From assembly GCA_034766995.1 (NCBI GenBank), contig CM068313.1, positions 11,931,512 through 11,995,511 on the forward strand: a DNA stretch of 64,000 nt, read 5' to 3'. Source of the DNA: Acanthacorydalis orientalis. Its lineage: Eukaryota; Arthropoda; Insecta; Megaloptera; Corydalidae. Under the pieces are notes generated by a model. That model was not told the DNA's origin and did no database searches. It saw only the letters and a program-made list of their open reading frames with translations. A program made the translations under genes and the position numbers. Positions within the stretch are counted from its first letter, which is position 1. Each line of letters starts with the position of its first letter. This document shows positions 40,301-53,359 of this stretch, one piece after another.

Positions 40301-41169
40301 AAAAAAAAAAACGCTGGAAGACCAACATATAAAAATATGTTGACTATTGGAGATGAAACGATAAAACAGTATATGATAGAAATTAGTAAGGGAGAAAAAT
40401 AAAAAAAAATGAATGAAAACGGCATAAAGTGCAGCGATAGGTTTCAGCTGAGATATTTCTCTTTATATCATTTAAAGTAAATTTTAAAGTCGGTGTTGTC
40501 ATGAAATTAAAATATCTACAGATTTTTCTGTAATTTGGCGCTCTGAAGATGATGGAATCATCATCGAAATTCGTATAAACAAAAATAAAAGATGATAGAT
40601 AGTCATTTATTGAACATTTTTGATCAGATTTTTTTATGAGATGTGTGAGAAATTAATTTATGAAAAACATATTTCTTTAAAATATTTTGTACTTTTTCAT
40701 ATTCTAGTTATTTTTTTTATTTGAAAGTAAATGAAACTAAATAATGTGTCTTAAAAGAAATGTCCATAATGGGTAACGATTTTTTTACAAAAGTGTAAAT
40801 TTGATCATAGTTGTAAAATAAGTATAATATTTCTTTAAAAATCATAATTTATATAAAGCGCACATTTGTGGTCCCAGAACTGAATGCTTAATTGTATTTT
40901 CAATAAAAAGTCAAATTAATAGAAATAATTTTGATTCTGCTCGTCATAGAATTAAACAATAATTATCATGATTTATAAAATAAATTGATAAATATTCTTT
41001 ATGACTATCATGTAAATCATCAAATAAGAAATGATAAATAATAAAAGTTTTGAAAAATATCTGAAAACGTTTTCTGCATCTTACCTGTCTCTCCTGCAAG
41101 TATACAATACAAAAGGCTATAGAAAATAGCAGTTAAAAAATATCCATTTAAATATTGAATGTCGACCAT
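30536..41169 (-). CDS. Alkaline phosphatase, secreted and probably GPI-anchored
   Basis: Zn/Mg phosphomonoesterase of the cell surface. Eight exons read leftwards: 41169-41085, 39246-38981, 33339-33165, 32760-32582, 32386-32179, 31988-31848, 31515-31321, 31074-30536. The phases agree throughout, giving 595 aa plus TAA. The N-terminal hydrophobic stretch (FLTAIFYSLLYCILA) is a signal peptide. Family motifs in order: NVILFVGDGMG (metal-binding Asp), QIGDSSACATA (nucleophile Ser after Asp), ITHATPAAFYAHS, SRYWEDD (active-site Arg), FFLFVEG (Glu), GGRIDHAHH, VTADHSH and AAHGGEDV (metal-binding His). All catalytic residues are kept. About 80 aa follow the usual end of the domain, Cys- and Lys-rich, closing with NSIWIMIVYIVFFVYI as a likely GPI-attachment signal. 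Intron 2 (33340-38980) contains a caspase-like gene on the plus strand. Confidence 0.95.
33415..33598. mobile_element. Palindromic MITE in alkaline phosphatase intron 2
   Basis: The 184-bp element is almost one long palindrome. The left end is GATTCAGTTTAGGCTTCCACA and the right end, read on the minus strand, is GATTCAGTTTAGGCTTCCACA as well; the match continues through ..GAAAGTATTAAAAAA.CGCAA to a centre near 33505. Arms are about 85-90 bp. It has no coding capacity. An older relative is at 11899-12070. A transcript across it would fold into one long hairpin. Confidence 0.85.
34171..35673 (+). CDS. Caspase-like protein lacking both catalytic residues, p20 region only (pseudo-caspase)
   Basis: Four exons are open: 34171-34211, 34633-34895, 35095-35264, 35557-35668. 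The phases (2, 1, 0, 1) are identical to those of the intact caspase at 23739, which shows paralogy. Homology starts at SHKSHGLAIIFNN and runs through ELGFNIQLYKD, ADHSECNCLLVIV, LVGKPKLFIIQ and KMADLLILKSKFP. The specificity Arg region RxGT reads HKNNAS. The catalytic His motif (S/T)HG reads TVQG. The active-site pentapeptide QACRG reads QASSA, so Cys is replaced by Ser. After the expected fourth donor the frame reads GGT TAG, giving 196 aa. I find no intact small-subunit exon downstream. It may be a decoy or regulator, or an early pseudogene; the open frame over four exons favours a retained protein. It lies antisense within alkaline phosphatase intron 2. Confidence 0.8.
35982..36031. repeat. 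Compound (TA)n(GA)n microsatellite
   Basis: A TA block is followed by a GA block with one GGGA interruption, about 300 bp after the pseudo-caspase. Confidence 0.9.
37540..37930 (+). mobile_element. LINE (non-LTR retrotransposon) 3' fragment, decayed
   Basis: With several stops and shifts, the plus strand reads the C-terminal tail common to many insect reverse-transcriptase ORFs: IERCMLGITRRNK, IRKQTGVT, KSLKWK, HIARGGNNR, TKKI, then EKDQ and the closing AFVQQ block near 37880. The order matches the usual RAIERSMLGITLRDR...TGVTD...HIARR...W arrangement. It is 5'-truncated, typical for LINE insertions. It lies within alkaline phosphatase intron 2, opposite to that gene. Confidence 0.7.
38667..39036 (-). 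repeat. 185-bp tandem duplication covering the end of alkaline phosphatase exon 2
   Basis: Two copies stand head to tail: 38667-38851 and 38852-39036. Each contains the last 56 bases of exon 2, the donor AAG|GTTTAT and about 115 bases of intron. The genuine exon end is in the right copy (donor at 38980). The left copy lies wholly in the intron and offers a second donor at 38795. The exonic part is identical in both copies while the intronic part has about nine differences in about 113 positions. Confidence 0.92.
39783..39913. repeat. Foldback repeat family, copy A (alkaline phosphatase intron 1)
   Basis: The left arm (39783-39825) includes CACTTCAATGG, CATCATCTTCAGAGC and TAAGAT. The right arm (39870-39913) is its imperfect reverse complement. 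An AT-rich loop of about 44 bp lies between. A tail with TTATTGAATAGTTATGATCAG and GTGAAAAAT.CATTTATGAAAA follows to about 40060, as in the other copies. Confidence 0.75.
40495..40690. repeat. Foldback repeat family, copy B (alkaline phosphatase intron 1)
   Basis: The right arm is clear (GCTCTGAAGATGATGG..CATCGAAATTCGTATAAAC). The left arm is mostly eroded. It is followed by the family tail TTATTGAACATTTTTGATCAG and ATTTATGAAAAACATATT. Confidence 0.65.
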
Positions 41170-42185
41170 TTTGTTAATTAAACGTTATACACTTATTTCC
41201 TATTAATTCTCTTCACATGTTTTTCCATATACCAATCTACTACTAAAATTAAGTTCGTTTTGATGTTTTAAATATGTTTTTAAAAAAATATCAATTTTTA
41301 TATTTTCCATTTCTCCAATAGCACAAAATTCGTTTTTAAACATACATTTTTATTTCCATATTTCATTTCTTTCATGAAATACAAACGTATTTGACAAGAA
41401 CTTTTTATTAATAAAAAATATAAAATTTATAATTATCTCGTAAATATTAATCAATATTACTTTCCTTTTTAATTTTTATACTTAAAATTTAAAAGCAATA
41501 ATTTATAAATTAAAGAAGACTCGCAGTCGAAAAGTCACATTTTTTTCCAAATACTTTAGATGTCTCAGATTCGCGTATTAATGAAATATATTGTAAACAA
41601 TCATTTTTATAGATATTTTTTAAAAAATACACGCGCACAATCCATCAAATAAATCAAATCGTAAAACATCGATAAATATCCTGTGGCAAAACATGTTGTG
41701 ATCATTGCGCGGCACGTGAACGTTTTTCTGTTAAACGTGTTCGTCCGATGTGGCGTTACATGCAGTGAATTTAATAATCAACGCGGCCATTTCGAACCGA
41801 TGGACAACGAGACGTTTGTGTTGACGTACAGATGCAGCACGCGGCCCGTTAATCCGATATTCTTTGTGGTTCCGAGCCGAAACGTTTACAGAGACTGGTG
41901 CGATAGAGCACGATCGCTGAGATAGATGCATCGACACCCACTACCAAAGATCAAATCTTGTATGAATCTCATAATTTACTCAGATGACTGAACACCAGGT
42001 CAGGATTTGTTATTTTTTCACATGGTAGATCGATGCAGAGAAAGATTAATCCGAATTTCGTCGTTCAGTTCTTTTCTACAACTATGTTTTCTAATCGTTT
42101 TTTTATCGATAAAAAAATATTAAAATCTATAAGAAACGGCCAATATCACTTATTCGGCAGACATTTTCACATGAACTGTTCTTGC

Positions 42186-42228
<43 letters not shown>

Positions 42229-42229
42229 T
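41170..42229. other. Region upstream of alkaline phosphatase
   Basis: This should contain the alkaline phosphatase promoter and 5' UTR (minus strand). A distinctly GC-richer block lies at about 41680-41960 with many CpG dinucleotides, possibly a promoter or an untranslated first exon. Its open frames resemble nothing I know. A (TA)n tract is at 42188-42217. Confidence 0.5.
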
Positions 42230-42234
42230 AGGAT

Positions 42235-43020
42235 CAGTGCAAAAATTCGTATACGATTCAATAGGTGGTGTTAAGAGTGCCGCATGGCGGCGCTCGTGAT
42301 TGAAATGTATTCATGTTATATATCGTTTGAAAGGTGACAGTCACAGCTGTCATTTGAGCATCAGACGCATTTGTTTCGATTTGGTTTGTGTGTAAGAAAA
42401 ATTTTTGGAGTTTTGGAAAGGGGTAACCGTTGGCGCGGCAACGAAAAGTATTCGAGATGTTTATTTGGACCATGCACCATCACTTCCAACTGTGAAGAAA
42501 TGATTTGTTAAATTTCGACTTGGTGATTTTAACCTCGAAGATCAGCTCCGCTCTGGACGGCCTACTGAGATCGACGACAATGTTGTGCGCACTTTAGTTG
42601 ATAATAGCTCACGAATATCGACGGAAAAGGTTGCCGAGATACTCAACGTTGACAGATCGTCTGCATTTCGACATTTAAAGAAGATGGGGTCCACGTTGAA
42701 GCTCGATACGCGGGTGCCGCACTCGTTGAAAAAATAGGTTTGATCGCATCTCTTCGGCGGTTTCTTCGTTCGGACGCCTCAACAGAGAGCCTTTTTTGGA
42801 TCGGTTGGTGACTCGTGATGACAAATGGATTTTGTACAACAATGTTCGGCATAGACGAACATGGAAACAAGCGAATCAAGGGGTAGAATCAGTCGCCAAA
42901 GCTGGCTTGCATCCGATGAAGGTGTTGCTGTGTATTTGGAGGGATTAGAAAGGTGTTGTTTATTTTGAGCTGCTCTCATGGGGCGAAACGATTACTAAGG
43001 AAAAGTTGCTTATCTCCAAC
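42235..43020 (+). mobile_element. Mariner transposon relic, 3'-truncated
   Basis: The plus strand reads a mariner transposase with stops and shifts: WFVKFRLGDFNLEDQ, RSGRPTEIDD, AEILNVDRSSAFRHLKKMG (helix-turn-helix), VPHSL, a damaged catalytic part, then VYFELLSWGETITKEKLL, where homology ends near 43018. The third catalytic Asp region is absent. It differs from the mariner at 27346, so it belongs to another lineage. No end repeats were fixed. Confidence 0.8.
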
Positions 43021-44600
43021 TGAAATTTACTTTTGAGAAAAAAATATATGATTCTTTGAAGAACAATACATTTGAAAATTGTCAATCGAATTCAGTGCCT
43101 ACTAAGGCATTGAATATAAAAGTTAAAGACTTCTCAAAAGAGGAATGCATGCACTAGAATCTCATTGAAAGAAATATATTCAGATCAACGGATTCTTTTG
43201 ATTAAATAAATGATTTCTGAAAAAAAGTTCATCTCTGTACAAACTCTACATAAAAAAATGTTTGCGAGCTTTCACAATATTCGACGACATGAGATGAACA
43301 TGATGAATGTTTTCACCAATAAGCACATAATTGAATTATATTCAGTGTCGAAAAATCGGACCTCGTTCTCGTCCGGTACAGTACTGTGCGCTCACTTCTA
43401 CGGATTTTCGAAATAATTGCCACGCGCGGGTCCTTTGCCAAAAGTGTGCCGTACGTGTGTCGGTGTCAACATTTTATTAATTTTATTTTCGCGTAATTTA
43501 TACATAAACTCGCGGCTCGCCGCCGAATTCGTCCGAATTTAGAACGTCTTCAACTCCTTGTCATCCTTCAATAATAACTCCACGTTTACGATATTGTGTA
43601 TCGCGGCTACGCGCAACAGATGCGCGCGCTTAAAAACAAACCGCTTTATATATCTTACAGTCGAATAAAATATTTTCAGAAACTATAAATCATATCGTAA
43701 ATATTGCGTCGTAACGTTCAAATCGACCGTATGGTAAATATAGCTCGTGTCGCTGCACCGACCACATATGTATATTATATACTTGTGTACTTTTTTGAAC
43801 TTGGACTTTTCACTTTTAAGTTAAGATATACTGATGAGTTTATAGCATTTCTGAAGAAAGAGATAGTTAAATAAACAACTACCGATTTTTATAATCGTTC
43901 AAAATATATTACTAAATTATAGAACGAATCTTAAAACCAACATTGACAGAAGAAACAAAATACTATTTCTGTTTGACACTGATCTTTGATTAATTTATCT
44001 AAAGGAAAGCAGAGTAATAAAATTCACTTTACAAATCAATTGTACAAATTTGACTATTAGATATGATATTTCTCCAACTTTACATTAATTTTTCGATTTC
44101 TTATATAATCCTGCACGTTTCGATATTTGAAAATATTCAAGTGTTCGTCTCACTTCCGGATGATTGTTCAAAAGTTTACCCTTTAAAAAATTCAAGAAAA
44201 ATCTGAACAAATGGCACTCATGTGGAGATAAATCTATAAAATATGGAGGGGATGGTAGAATATAATGTAGAATTTTTGTGATAAAAGTGTCATACCTTAA
44301 AAAGAATCCGTTCTGAAATTATTACTACGGAAGTAATGTATTTTCAGTATAAATAACGACACATTTTTAACTCCATTATTTTCTCAACACTTTATTTAGT
44401 TCACTATCTTTATCACAAAGCACGCAAACTCTTATCTCCACGAAACTTATCAAGTTACTAATAGTACAGTTGATCGAATATTGAGTGGCTCGCAATCGTT
44501 GAATGATGAGCGAAAAAAAAGTAAAATATTCAAACGGCATGACTTCAGCGGCGCATAATTTAATTATCACAACTTCTTGAAAACTGCTATTACTTAAAAG
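43021..44600. other. Gene-free DNA with a CpG-richer block
   Basis: No coding region was recognised. The block at about 43420-43660 is GC-richer than its surroundings and holds several CGCG and GCGC clusters, unlike the AT-rich flanks. It may be an unrecognised promoter, an untranslated exon or old foreign DNA. Confidence 0.5.
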
Positions 44601-45030
44601 AACACATGTTTTTTTTAACACGAATTACTAGCGAAATAGCTGAATTCTGTATGAAATTCTCCAGGCTTACCGAAACCCAAAAAAGTGCACGTGCAGAAAA
44701 CACAGATCAGAACAATACTCGTCACTCTGTTCGATTCCAAGTGGATCGCTTATCAGATATTTTTTATGAGAGCTCGAATATTAATGGAAAGTATTGTTAG
44801 TGGAAGATTAGAATTCGAAGAGTTCGTCTACAGCAATGAGAAAGTGTCAGTTTCAGTTGTTGCATGGTAATGCCACGCCTCAAGATATCATTGTCGTTCC
44901 CCAGTATTTTGAATTAATTTATTTTATAATTCTATATCCTTTCTTGTCATCTTGTAATTTTTTTATTCGCTCAAGTAAAATCGAACATCAATGCACACAT
45001 TCAAAGCTGCTTCCAGCTTCCTAAGAAGTA
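44600..45030 (+). mobile_element. Mariner-type transposase relic
   Basis: With shifts, the plus strand reads RTILVTLFDSKWI (compare the family's LITFFDS-G-I), then LLHGNATPQD (compare LLHDNAPPH) and a faint PFLSSCNFFI (compare SPDLAPCDFFLF). Its order and spacing fit a mariner of a different subfamily from the other relics. The second catalytic Asp is Gly here. It is heavily decayed and no ends were found. Confidence 0.55.
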
Positions 45031-45179
45031 CTTTCAAAGATATTTTTTTAAGTTTTGTGCTCGTTGGGATAAGTGTATTGTTTGGTAAAGAATGTATTTC
45101 AAATAATAGACAATAAAAAATAATGACTTTAAGATTAATCTGTTTTTTAAACTAATCTAGAGAAATGTGGGAAAGTTAC

Positions 45180-45248
<69 letters not shown>

Positions 45249-45850
45249 AAAAACATATTTTTATTAAAAGCATAATTATTTTTTTATTACTACGAGAAAA
45301 AAAATAACTTTAATTATTAATCATAATTTATATTATAACAATGACAGTTTTCAGCAGCGCATCCGTTCGAAGAAGAATCTTCTTATAATAATAAATTAGA
45401 CGAAAAATATATTTTCTGTGAAAATTCTTGTTTCGTAAGTTTTTTTTCTAAATATAACGATGATGTCAACCGAATGAAAGCAAAACGAAGGCTGCGAATT
45501 CCTCTTAAAATACACGAAATAAATGTGTAGCCTTTAACGTGACGAACGATGGATGTACGAATGTCTGTATCCGTCCCTTTTTTAGTTTTGTTTCGGCGAT
45601 CTGCAGAGAGTGAGGGCTGACATACACATACTTCGGCGCATCACAAAAATCGACCAAAAATGTGTCGAAAATACATATATACTCGACACTTTAATATACT
45701 CTCGCGTATAAGAAACAAAAAAGTCATACAAAAAATCTTGAGGGAAAAAAAACGAATAACGCTCCGAAACTTATTTACGTTTCCGGCCAATGAGTTTTTT
45801 TCTTATGCGTTCATTTGTTTGAAGAGTAGCGACACATGTTCATTCAAACG

Positions 45851-45975
<125 letters not shown>

Positions 45976-47137
45976 CAAACAATATAAAAGAACTAATTTT
46001 CATTCAAAATGTCAAAGCTTTGTTTTTCAACAAAACAATGAAAATATTTGTTTAGCTTTTGTTTCAGTTTAAATTATACATTTGGCAGCGTATAGTAATT
46101 CGTCCATTGAGAAAATACATTCTCTGATTTAATCAATGACATTATACTCAAATTAATTATTTTACAAGTATCTACATTTATAAACGATCCATTAATAGAT
46201 AATAAAATAAATGTTCTACAAGTTATTTATCTTGTTTGATTGACTAATATATACAGCAAAAACGATTTTATTCAAATTCGACGATTTGCATTTCAGTTAA
46301 AGATGCTATCACCCTAAATGATAACATTCAGTGAATTAAATTTAATGAATTCAAAATTATGTTTACGGAGACTTCCAAAATATTCAAAAAATGCACTCAT
46401 TTCAAGTATTTTTATATTTTTTATTACATTATTTATTGATCATGAATCTGGCCTCATTCACTCAAAATATTCGTTTTTTACTCCACGGTGATTTAATATA
46501 GATCAACTGTCTGATAAAGGCGTATTTTCTGAGATAAGATTTCAGAAATAATATCTTAACTTTTCTTGTTTTCTCTTACAATTTCTTTTTTTCTATTCCT
46601 TAATGAATGAAGTCAAAGAAAGTTTTTATCTCTTATGAAAGATTTTTCGAACGGTCGTTATTTTTCCAGCAGTCTACTGATACACTTTCTTTAACCTTAC
46701 TAACATTTTTTTCCACAGCTACAACATACGGTTGTTCTTGCGATACACGTTTGAAATGTTATTCTAGCAATCTTTTTGGATCATCTGAGTTTCTGTTCTC
46801 CATTACTAGTTTTGAATCATATACCATTTCAAATAGATTTTAGAGAATCAGAGTTAGTAGTTCTTAACATATATCTGAAGATGGTAGACGTGCTCAACCA
46901 ATAGTAGAAAACAGACACTCAGATAATCCAAAAGAAAGAAGACCGCTAGGAACCTATCAACGGTATCATAGGTATAGAAATATACAACTATAACTTTAAG
47001 ACTTTTAAGATTTTCTTATTCATACATGTTAATTTCGTTTGTCACTAATCGATGTCTACCTTATTTTCGATACTGGTTTTAATAATAGTTGAAAAAGTAT
47101 AATTTCTATGAACATGATTTCAGACTATTTATAGAAG

Positions 47138-47196
<59 letters not shown>

Positions 47197-47453
47197 AATA
47201 ACATTTTGTATTCAGCCTACAATTTATGTCTCTATATAGTTACTATTTTATTGCATTCTTTTTTTTAAAAAAAAAAACAAAAAAACAACGATATCTTTTT
47301 AACATAATTATAGTAGCTCAATTTAAGATATTAAAAATAACAATATTTTTATAATTTTACGAGTATTACCACTTTGTTTTATAAAATTGAGCGTTTTCTA
47401 ACATGCTAAGCATTGCTTTCTATTATACAGTAAACATAAAAAAGTTGAGATTT

Positions 47454-47456
<3 letters not shown>

Positions 47457-47528
<72 letters not shown>

Positions 47529-47541
47529 GAGAGAGAGAGAG
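47457..47541. repeat. Compound (TA)n(GA)n microsatellite
   Basis: A TA tract to about 47524 is followed by GA repeats. Confidence 0.95.
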
Positions 47542-48174
47542 ACTCTTCTATTATAATATTTATATATTTATATTTCGGGCTTGTATTTATTCTAATGAGG
47601 TGTGTCAATAGACAGCCTGATCGCAAACATCCGAATATAATCTAAATATTCATCTGGGCGGGCAATTTCTACGGTGACTATCATCACTGAGTTATTTTCA
47701 AGATCCGGCAAACGGGTGTCATTGAACATATAGACACATGCGTCGGTTTGTCGTTTCTCTCAAGCGTACAGATATTTCAACTGACCATTCATATGTCAAT
47801 TATACAGAGTGGTCATATTGAATATCGAAAAAGATATGTATCCGATTTTATAAAGATGCTATAATACAGACTCAAAAAGAATACTAACTGAAAATCAATG
47901 ATTTACAAGCTGAGAAAAAACTTAATTCACATAAAGTTGAGTTTAGTGCCAAAATAAATATTATAATGTAATGTGATGAAGTTTAAATGTCAGTTGAGAA
48001 TATGCACGTTAGTCAAAACTGTGGAGTCTTGATAAATTGATATTGATATTATGAGTATAATACAGTTCTGAACCCGTGCCGAAATTCAGTTTAACAGATG
48101 AATTCTTTTTTCATTTTATGTTACAAATCACAAAAATATTTATGTTCAATAAATCGTTCAATAATTGATAATTT

Positions 48175-48445
48175 TTTATTGTTGATTATGCGCATTTCAA
48201 TAGCGATGACATCATTTTCAGAACAGCAAGATACAAAAAAAGATTTTTCGTACCTTGGCTCAGTATGTTAAGATCACCATCATCATTTAAATGTGCATAA
48301 GCAACAATAAAATATTTGTCAATAATAGTTTATTGAATATTTTTGATCTGTAAATTGTTTGCTGTTGGTGAAAAACGTATTTATGAAAAACATGTTCCTT
48401 TAAATTGTGTACACATTTTCTTATTCTAACCACTTTTTCTTACTG
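48175..48445. repeat. Foldback repeat family, copy C
   Basis: The left arm GATTATGCGCATTTCAATAG..GATGACATCATTTTC and the right arm CACCATCATCATTTAAATGTG pair as imperfect inverted repeats (48181-48233 and 48272-48306). The tail TTATTGAATATTTTTGATC and GGTGAAAAACGTATTTATG follows. Confidence 0.75.
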
Positions 48446-48461
48446 AAAAGATACATAAAAT

Positions 48462-48610
48462 CATGTACTTTAGCACTTTAAGGATAATAGAATCTCCATC
48501 GAAAGGTGCATAAGCAACAATCAAAAAAATTAATAATTTATGTATTGAACATTTTTGACCGAACATTTCTTTTTTGTTTGGGGGTGAAAAATTATTCATT
48601 TGTGAAATAG
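48462..48610. repeat. Foldback repeat family, copy D (right half)
   Basis: It holds the right arm with CTCCATCGAAAGGTGCATAAGC and the family tail TATTGAACATTTTTGACC and GGGGTGAAAAATTATTCATT. The left arm is missing or eroded. It is directly downstream of copy C. Confidence 0.65.
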
Positions 48611-48884
48611 CGTTGAATTCTCGGTATTGTCCAAAACGCTACATATCTAATCGAAAGTTTTGTCTTTTAATTTTTCTAGAATACAAATATTTTTAATATG
48701 TATATTAATTTCCATTGTTATTTATAACTAATTTCCATTTTTTGGTAACTTGTATATTTCATTAGAATTGATATTTTTTTCTTCCTACGCGAAAAATTCG
48801 CTATTTTGACTTAAAGTGCACATAATATAATTAAATACACTTCAAGTCAATAATACCATTATGAACATTACCAGTATATACATT

Positions 48885-49050
48885 TCATTTCATCAAAATG
48901 TACATAATACAATTAATAAAGTTCTGAAAAGACCTGAAAAAATGATAATCTGATAGTGCAAGGTCCAGAGGATAAAGTGCATGATCTGAAACGTTGTAAC
49001 CAAAATCCATTTTTAACTCATTATAAGTAATTTTTGCTACATATATTATG
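48885..49050 (-). mobile_element. Mariner transposase C-terminal relic
   Basis: The minus strand reads VAKITYNELK, HALYPLDLALSDYHFFRS and FQNFINC, the segment around the third catalytic Asp of mariner transposases (compare HPPYSPDLAPSDYHLFRSLQNFL). Only this end is left; the rest is lost. Confidence 0.75.
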
Positions 49051-49421
49051 CATGAGTATAAGAATGTTCCACTTAAATTCCATTTTTTTAGAATTGAAGC
49101 ATGCATTTTTTACAATGTATTTGACTTAAAACATCACATCTTTGGAACGCAAACATCCTATATTTTAAGTAAACACACATTCTACAAACATATGTTCTAT
49201 GTGTGTGTATTAACTGTTTAACAGAAATATTTTGATTGATTAGTGCACCTGTTTCACGCAGAAACGCACATCCTGATTTAAAACATTTCACAGAGATATT
49301 TTCGTAGACGTCGTATGTACACCTGCAACTAAACGTTTCGGTTTTATTTTCTATAATTAGTTGCCATATTTGAAATCTAAATACATATATATTCACATGA
49401 ATATATGGTTGTACGCATGAG

Positions 49422-50692
<1,271 letters not shown>

Positions 50693-51540
50693 TACTATAT
50701 AAAAATTCATTACAACCAGATTTCACTGTGGAAAATAATTTTGGAAGGAGACCGAGTCTTCTACAAGAGAGAATTATCAGTTCCCTTAACGAATGAATTA
50801 TTGTAAGGATTTATAATAAATTTTACTCTATTTTCACATATTTTCAACAATATACAAAAATGTACGATTCGAACACAAATTTCGCATTCGGTATGCAACC
50901 GACGAATCACCGGCGGATGACAGGAAAGCCGAACAGTTCCACGTTAAAATATACTGATACAATTAACAGTAAAGTAAAAAAATAGATTCTCGAACTAACG
51001 CAGTGCTAAAAAAACGTCCGGAATTCACAATATATTTATTTAAATCGAATTCAACGAAGACAAGTTTTAATAAAACGACTGTAAATAGTGTAGCTTCGAA
51101 TAAAATACAAAAATGTGTCGGAATGGTGACTTGTGGTGGAACATTTAAAGCTTGCGAGAAATGTGAAATGTGGGATGTGTAAATCGATCTGTTTTCGAAT
51201 GAAGAGGCCAGCGATGCGAGCGAGGACAAACAAAACGATTTCTCCTTAAACTATGAAATATACAACACGTAAAAACGAGACTAGTTAAATACAAATTTTT
51301 ATATTTATTCATATAAACATTAACGTAGTTAAAGATTTGTTGTTTTAAAATATATCATTTAACACAAAGAATATTTTTGCAATTTATTTTATGTAATCAA
51401 TGCAAAATGTGTCAGTTATACTAGTCTTCAGATACTGTTTTTATAATATAAAGATTCTAATATTCAGCATTTTTATAAATATCACAAAAATATAAACTTT
51501 TAAAAACACTATAATTTTTGTTTTTTAATTTATTAACTAA
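50693..51540. other. Single-copy DNA between two inverted Helitron-like ends
   Basis: No gene was recognised. It contains moderately GC-rich sequence at 50870-50940 and 51160-51240. It is bounded on both sides by CTAG termini of the same repeat in opposite orientation. Confidence 0.5.
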
Positions 51541-51715
51541 CTAGGGGGCTCCGCCACTGCTCACTTTTCTCGTCAACCCCCGGAGTCGGTACGCTCGCTC
51601 ACTTGTCAATTATAAGCATATACATGTAACTGAATGAAACAATTAACATATTTGGATATCATTGAAGCCTCGCCCTAAATAAATAAATCGACGTTATGGA
51701 TTTTTTTTTATTTTT
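51541..51715 (-). mobile_element. Helitron-like element, copy B (inverted)
   Basis: Read on the minus strand it ends ..GTGAGC.. GGCGGAGCC CCCTAG. It shares ATCCATAACGTCGA, TTTCATTCAG, ACATGTATATGCTTATAAT and a GAGCGAGCG stretch with copy A in the same order. A (TA)n tract (51736-51790) lies at the same relative place, just upstream of the shared block, as in copy A. Confidence 0.55.
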
Positions 51716-51731
51716 TGTGGATAATTTTGGT

Positions 51732-51795
<64 letters not shown>

Positions 51796-52017
51796 GCAAA
51801 TCCAATCAATTATAGAATAAAATGAGATGTCTTCACTGTTTTAAATTTCAGTTATGACTAATAAGGATCAACAGTTGTCCCAATATTATATTCCCATTTT
51901 TAGATAAACGAATGCTTGAGATTATGCATCTATGTGATGAAATTGATTTGATTATTAAAGATTAAGTCATTGTTAGTCATAAAAAAGAAGAGTTTATTCA
52001 ATTACAACACTGAAGTA

Positions 52018-52352
52018 CTTTCTCCTTCCTCCCATTCAGCAACTCACTCTTCCCATTCTGTAGCTCACCCTCCCATACTGTAACTCCCTCCTCTAATCAT
52101 GTAACTCTTTCCTTCTATACTGTAAATCACTCTTTCCACCTGTATCTCCACCCCCATCATTAATTTTCTCTTACCATCCTGTAACTCACTCCTCTCATAC
52201 TGAAAATTACTCCTCCCACCATATAACTCTCTCCCCCTCCTACAACTCAGCCCTCTCATCCTGCAACTCTCACCTAACATCCTGCAAATCTCTCCCAATC
52301 CTATAATACCCTCCTCTCATCCTGCTACTCTCTCCTCTCATCCCACAACTGC
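52018..52352. repeat. Pyrimidine-rich minisatellite, degenerate about 20-bp unit
   Basis: About 16 imperfect units of the form CTCCTCTCATCCTGTAACTCT follow each other. The plus strand is strongly C+T rich and almost G-free apart from the CTGTAACT/CTGCAACT core. The minus strand is open over part of it, but the resulting Gly/Arg/Ser-rich frame is a by-product of the repeat. Confidence 0.88.
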
Positions 52353-53289
52353 CTTCAATTTTGTACAAATATTTATATATATATATATATATCAGATTAA
52401 TTATAATATATATTAGAAAAAATATAATCATTTAATTTTTAAAATTATGAATGAAAATATCAATCAAATTAATAAAAACCTTTTAGTTGTATATCTTCTA
52501 ATATTTTTTTAATTAATTCTGAGATGGAAAAATAAAACATTATAACAATTTGCTTATTATTCCAACTCATACAACCGATAATAATATAATTAACCGTTAA
52601 AGCGCTTTTATAAAAAGTAATACAATATTGAAAAGTAGAAATAATTAACAGCTTTTTTAATAACATGATCTTTTTTACTCCTACATTAAAATGATTTACA
52701 TTTATTTGTCAAAATGGTTTACCTAAGATTTCAATTTCTTTGATCCAAATTTAGAATGTTAATTTCACAATTAACAACAAAAATATACATCTATATTTGG
52801 TTTATTGTTTTATAGTTATATTGTCATTAATTTAATACTTATTTCATAATAAATACAGATATTGAAGACTAGTTTGTGCTTATTTTTTGTGTCTTAATTT
52901 TCTGTTCATAGAAAATAATACATCTAACTTGTATGATATAAAAAGTTAATTTATTTTACTATTTATTAATTTAATGTAGATAAAAAATTTGAAAAATGAA
53001 ACAATATTTACGCATATACACGACTGTAACAGACTTAATCGATACAAATATAAAAAATTAATTTTACATTCTATACATGGTATCTTAAGATATGTTCTAC
53101 TGAAATCAGATTGTACTGATATAAAGTTAACTTGACATTTTGCATGAAATCAATAAGTTTCATTAAGTGAATGAACACTGTTGCGTGTGCTCTATGAAAC
53201 ATTAATGATGATATATTTTCTAAAAGAAACACACCTTTGTTACACATAAAATATTGATTTAACTGATTAAAAAAGTGTTTGTTTGATAT

Positions 53290-53359
<70 letters not shown>

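Noticed and set aside
41683..41925. 80-codon open frame in a GC-richer block upstream of alkaline phosphatase
   Set aside because: Both strands are open over the same stretch, there is no family resemblance, and open frames are expected by chance where GC rises.
46860..46980. Arg/Pro-rich stretch resembling a transposon ORF
   Set aside because: Too short, with no motif that can be assigned to a family.
52065..52298. 77-codon Gly/Arg/Ser-rich minus-strand frame
   Set aside because: It is produced by the pyrimidine-rich minisatellite; its periodicity is that of the DNA repeat.
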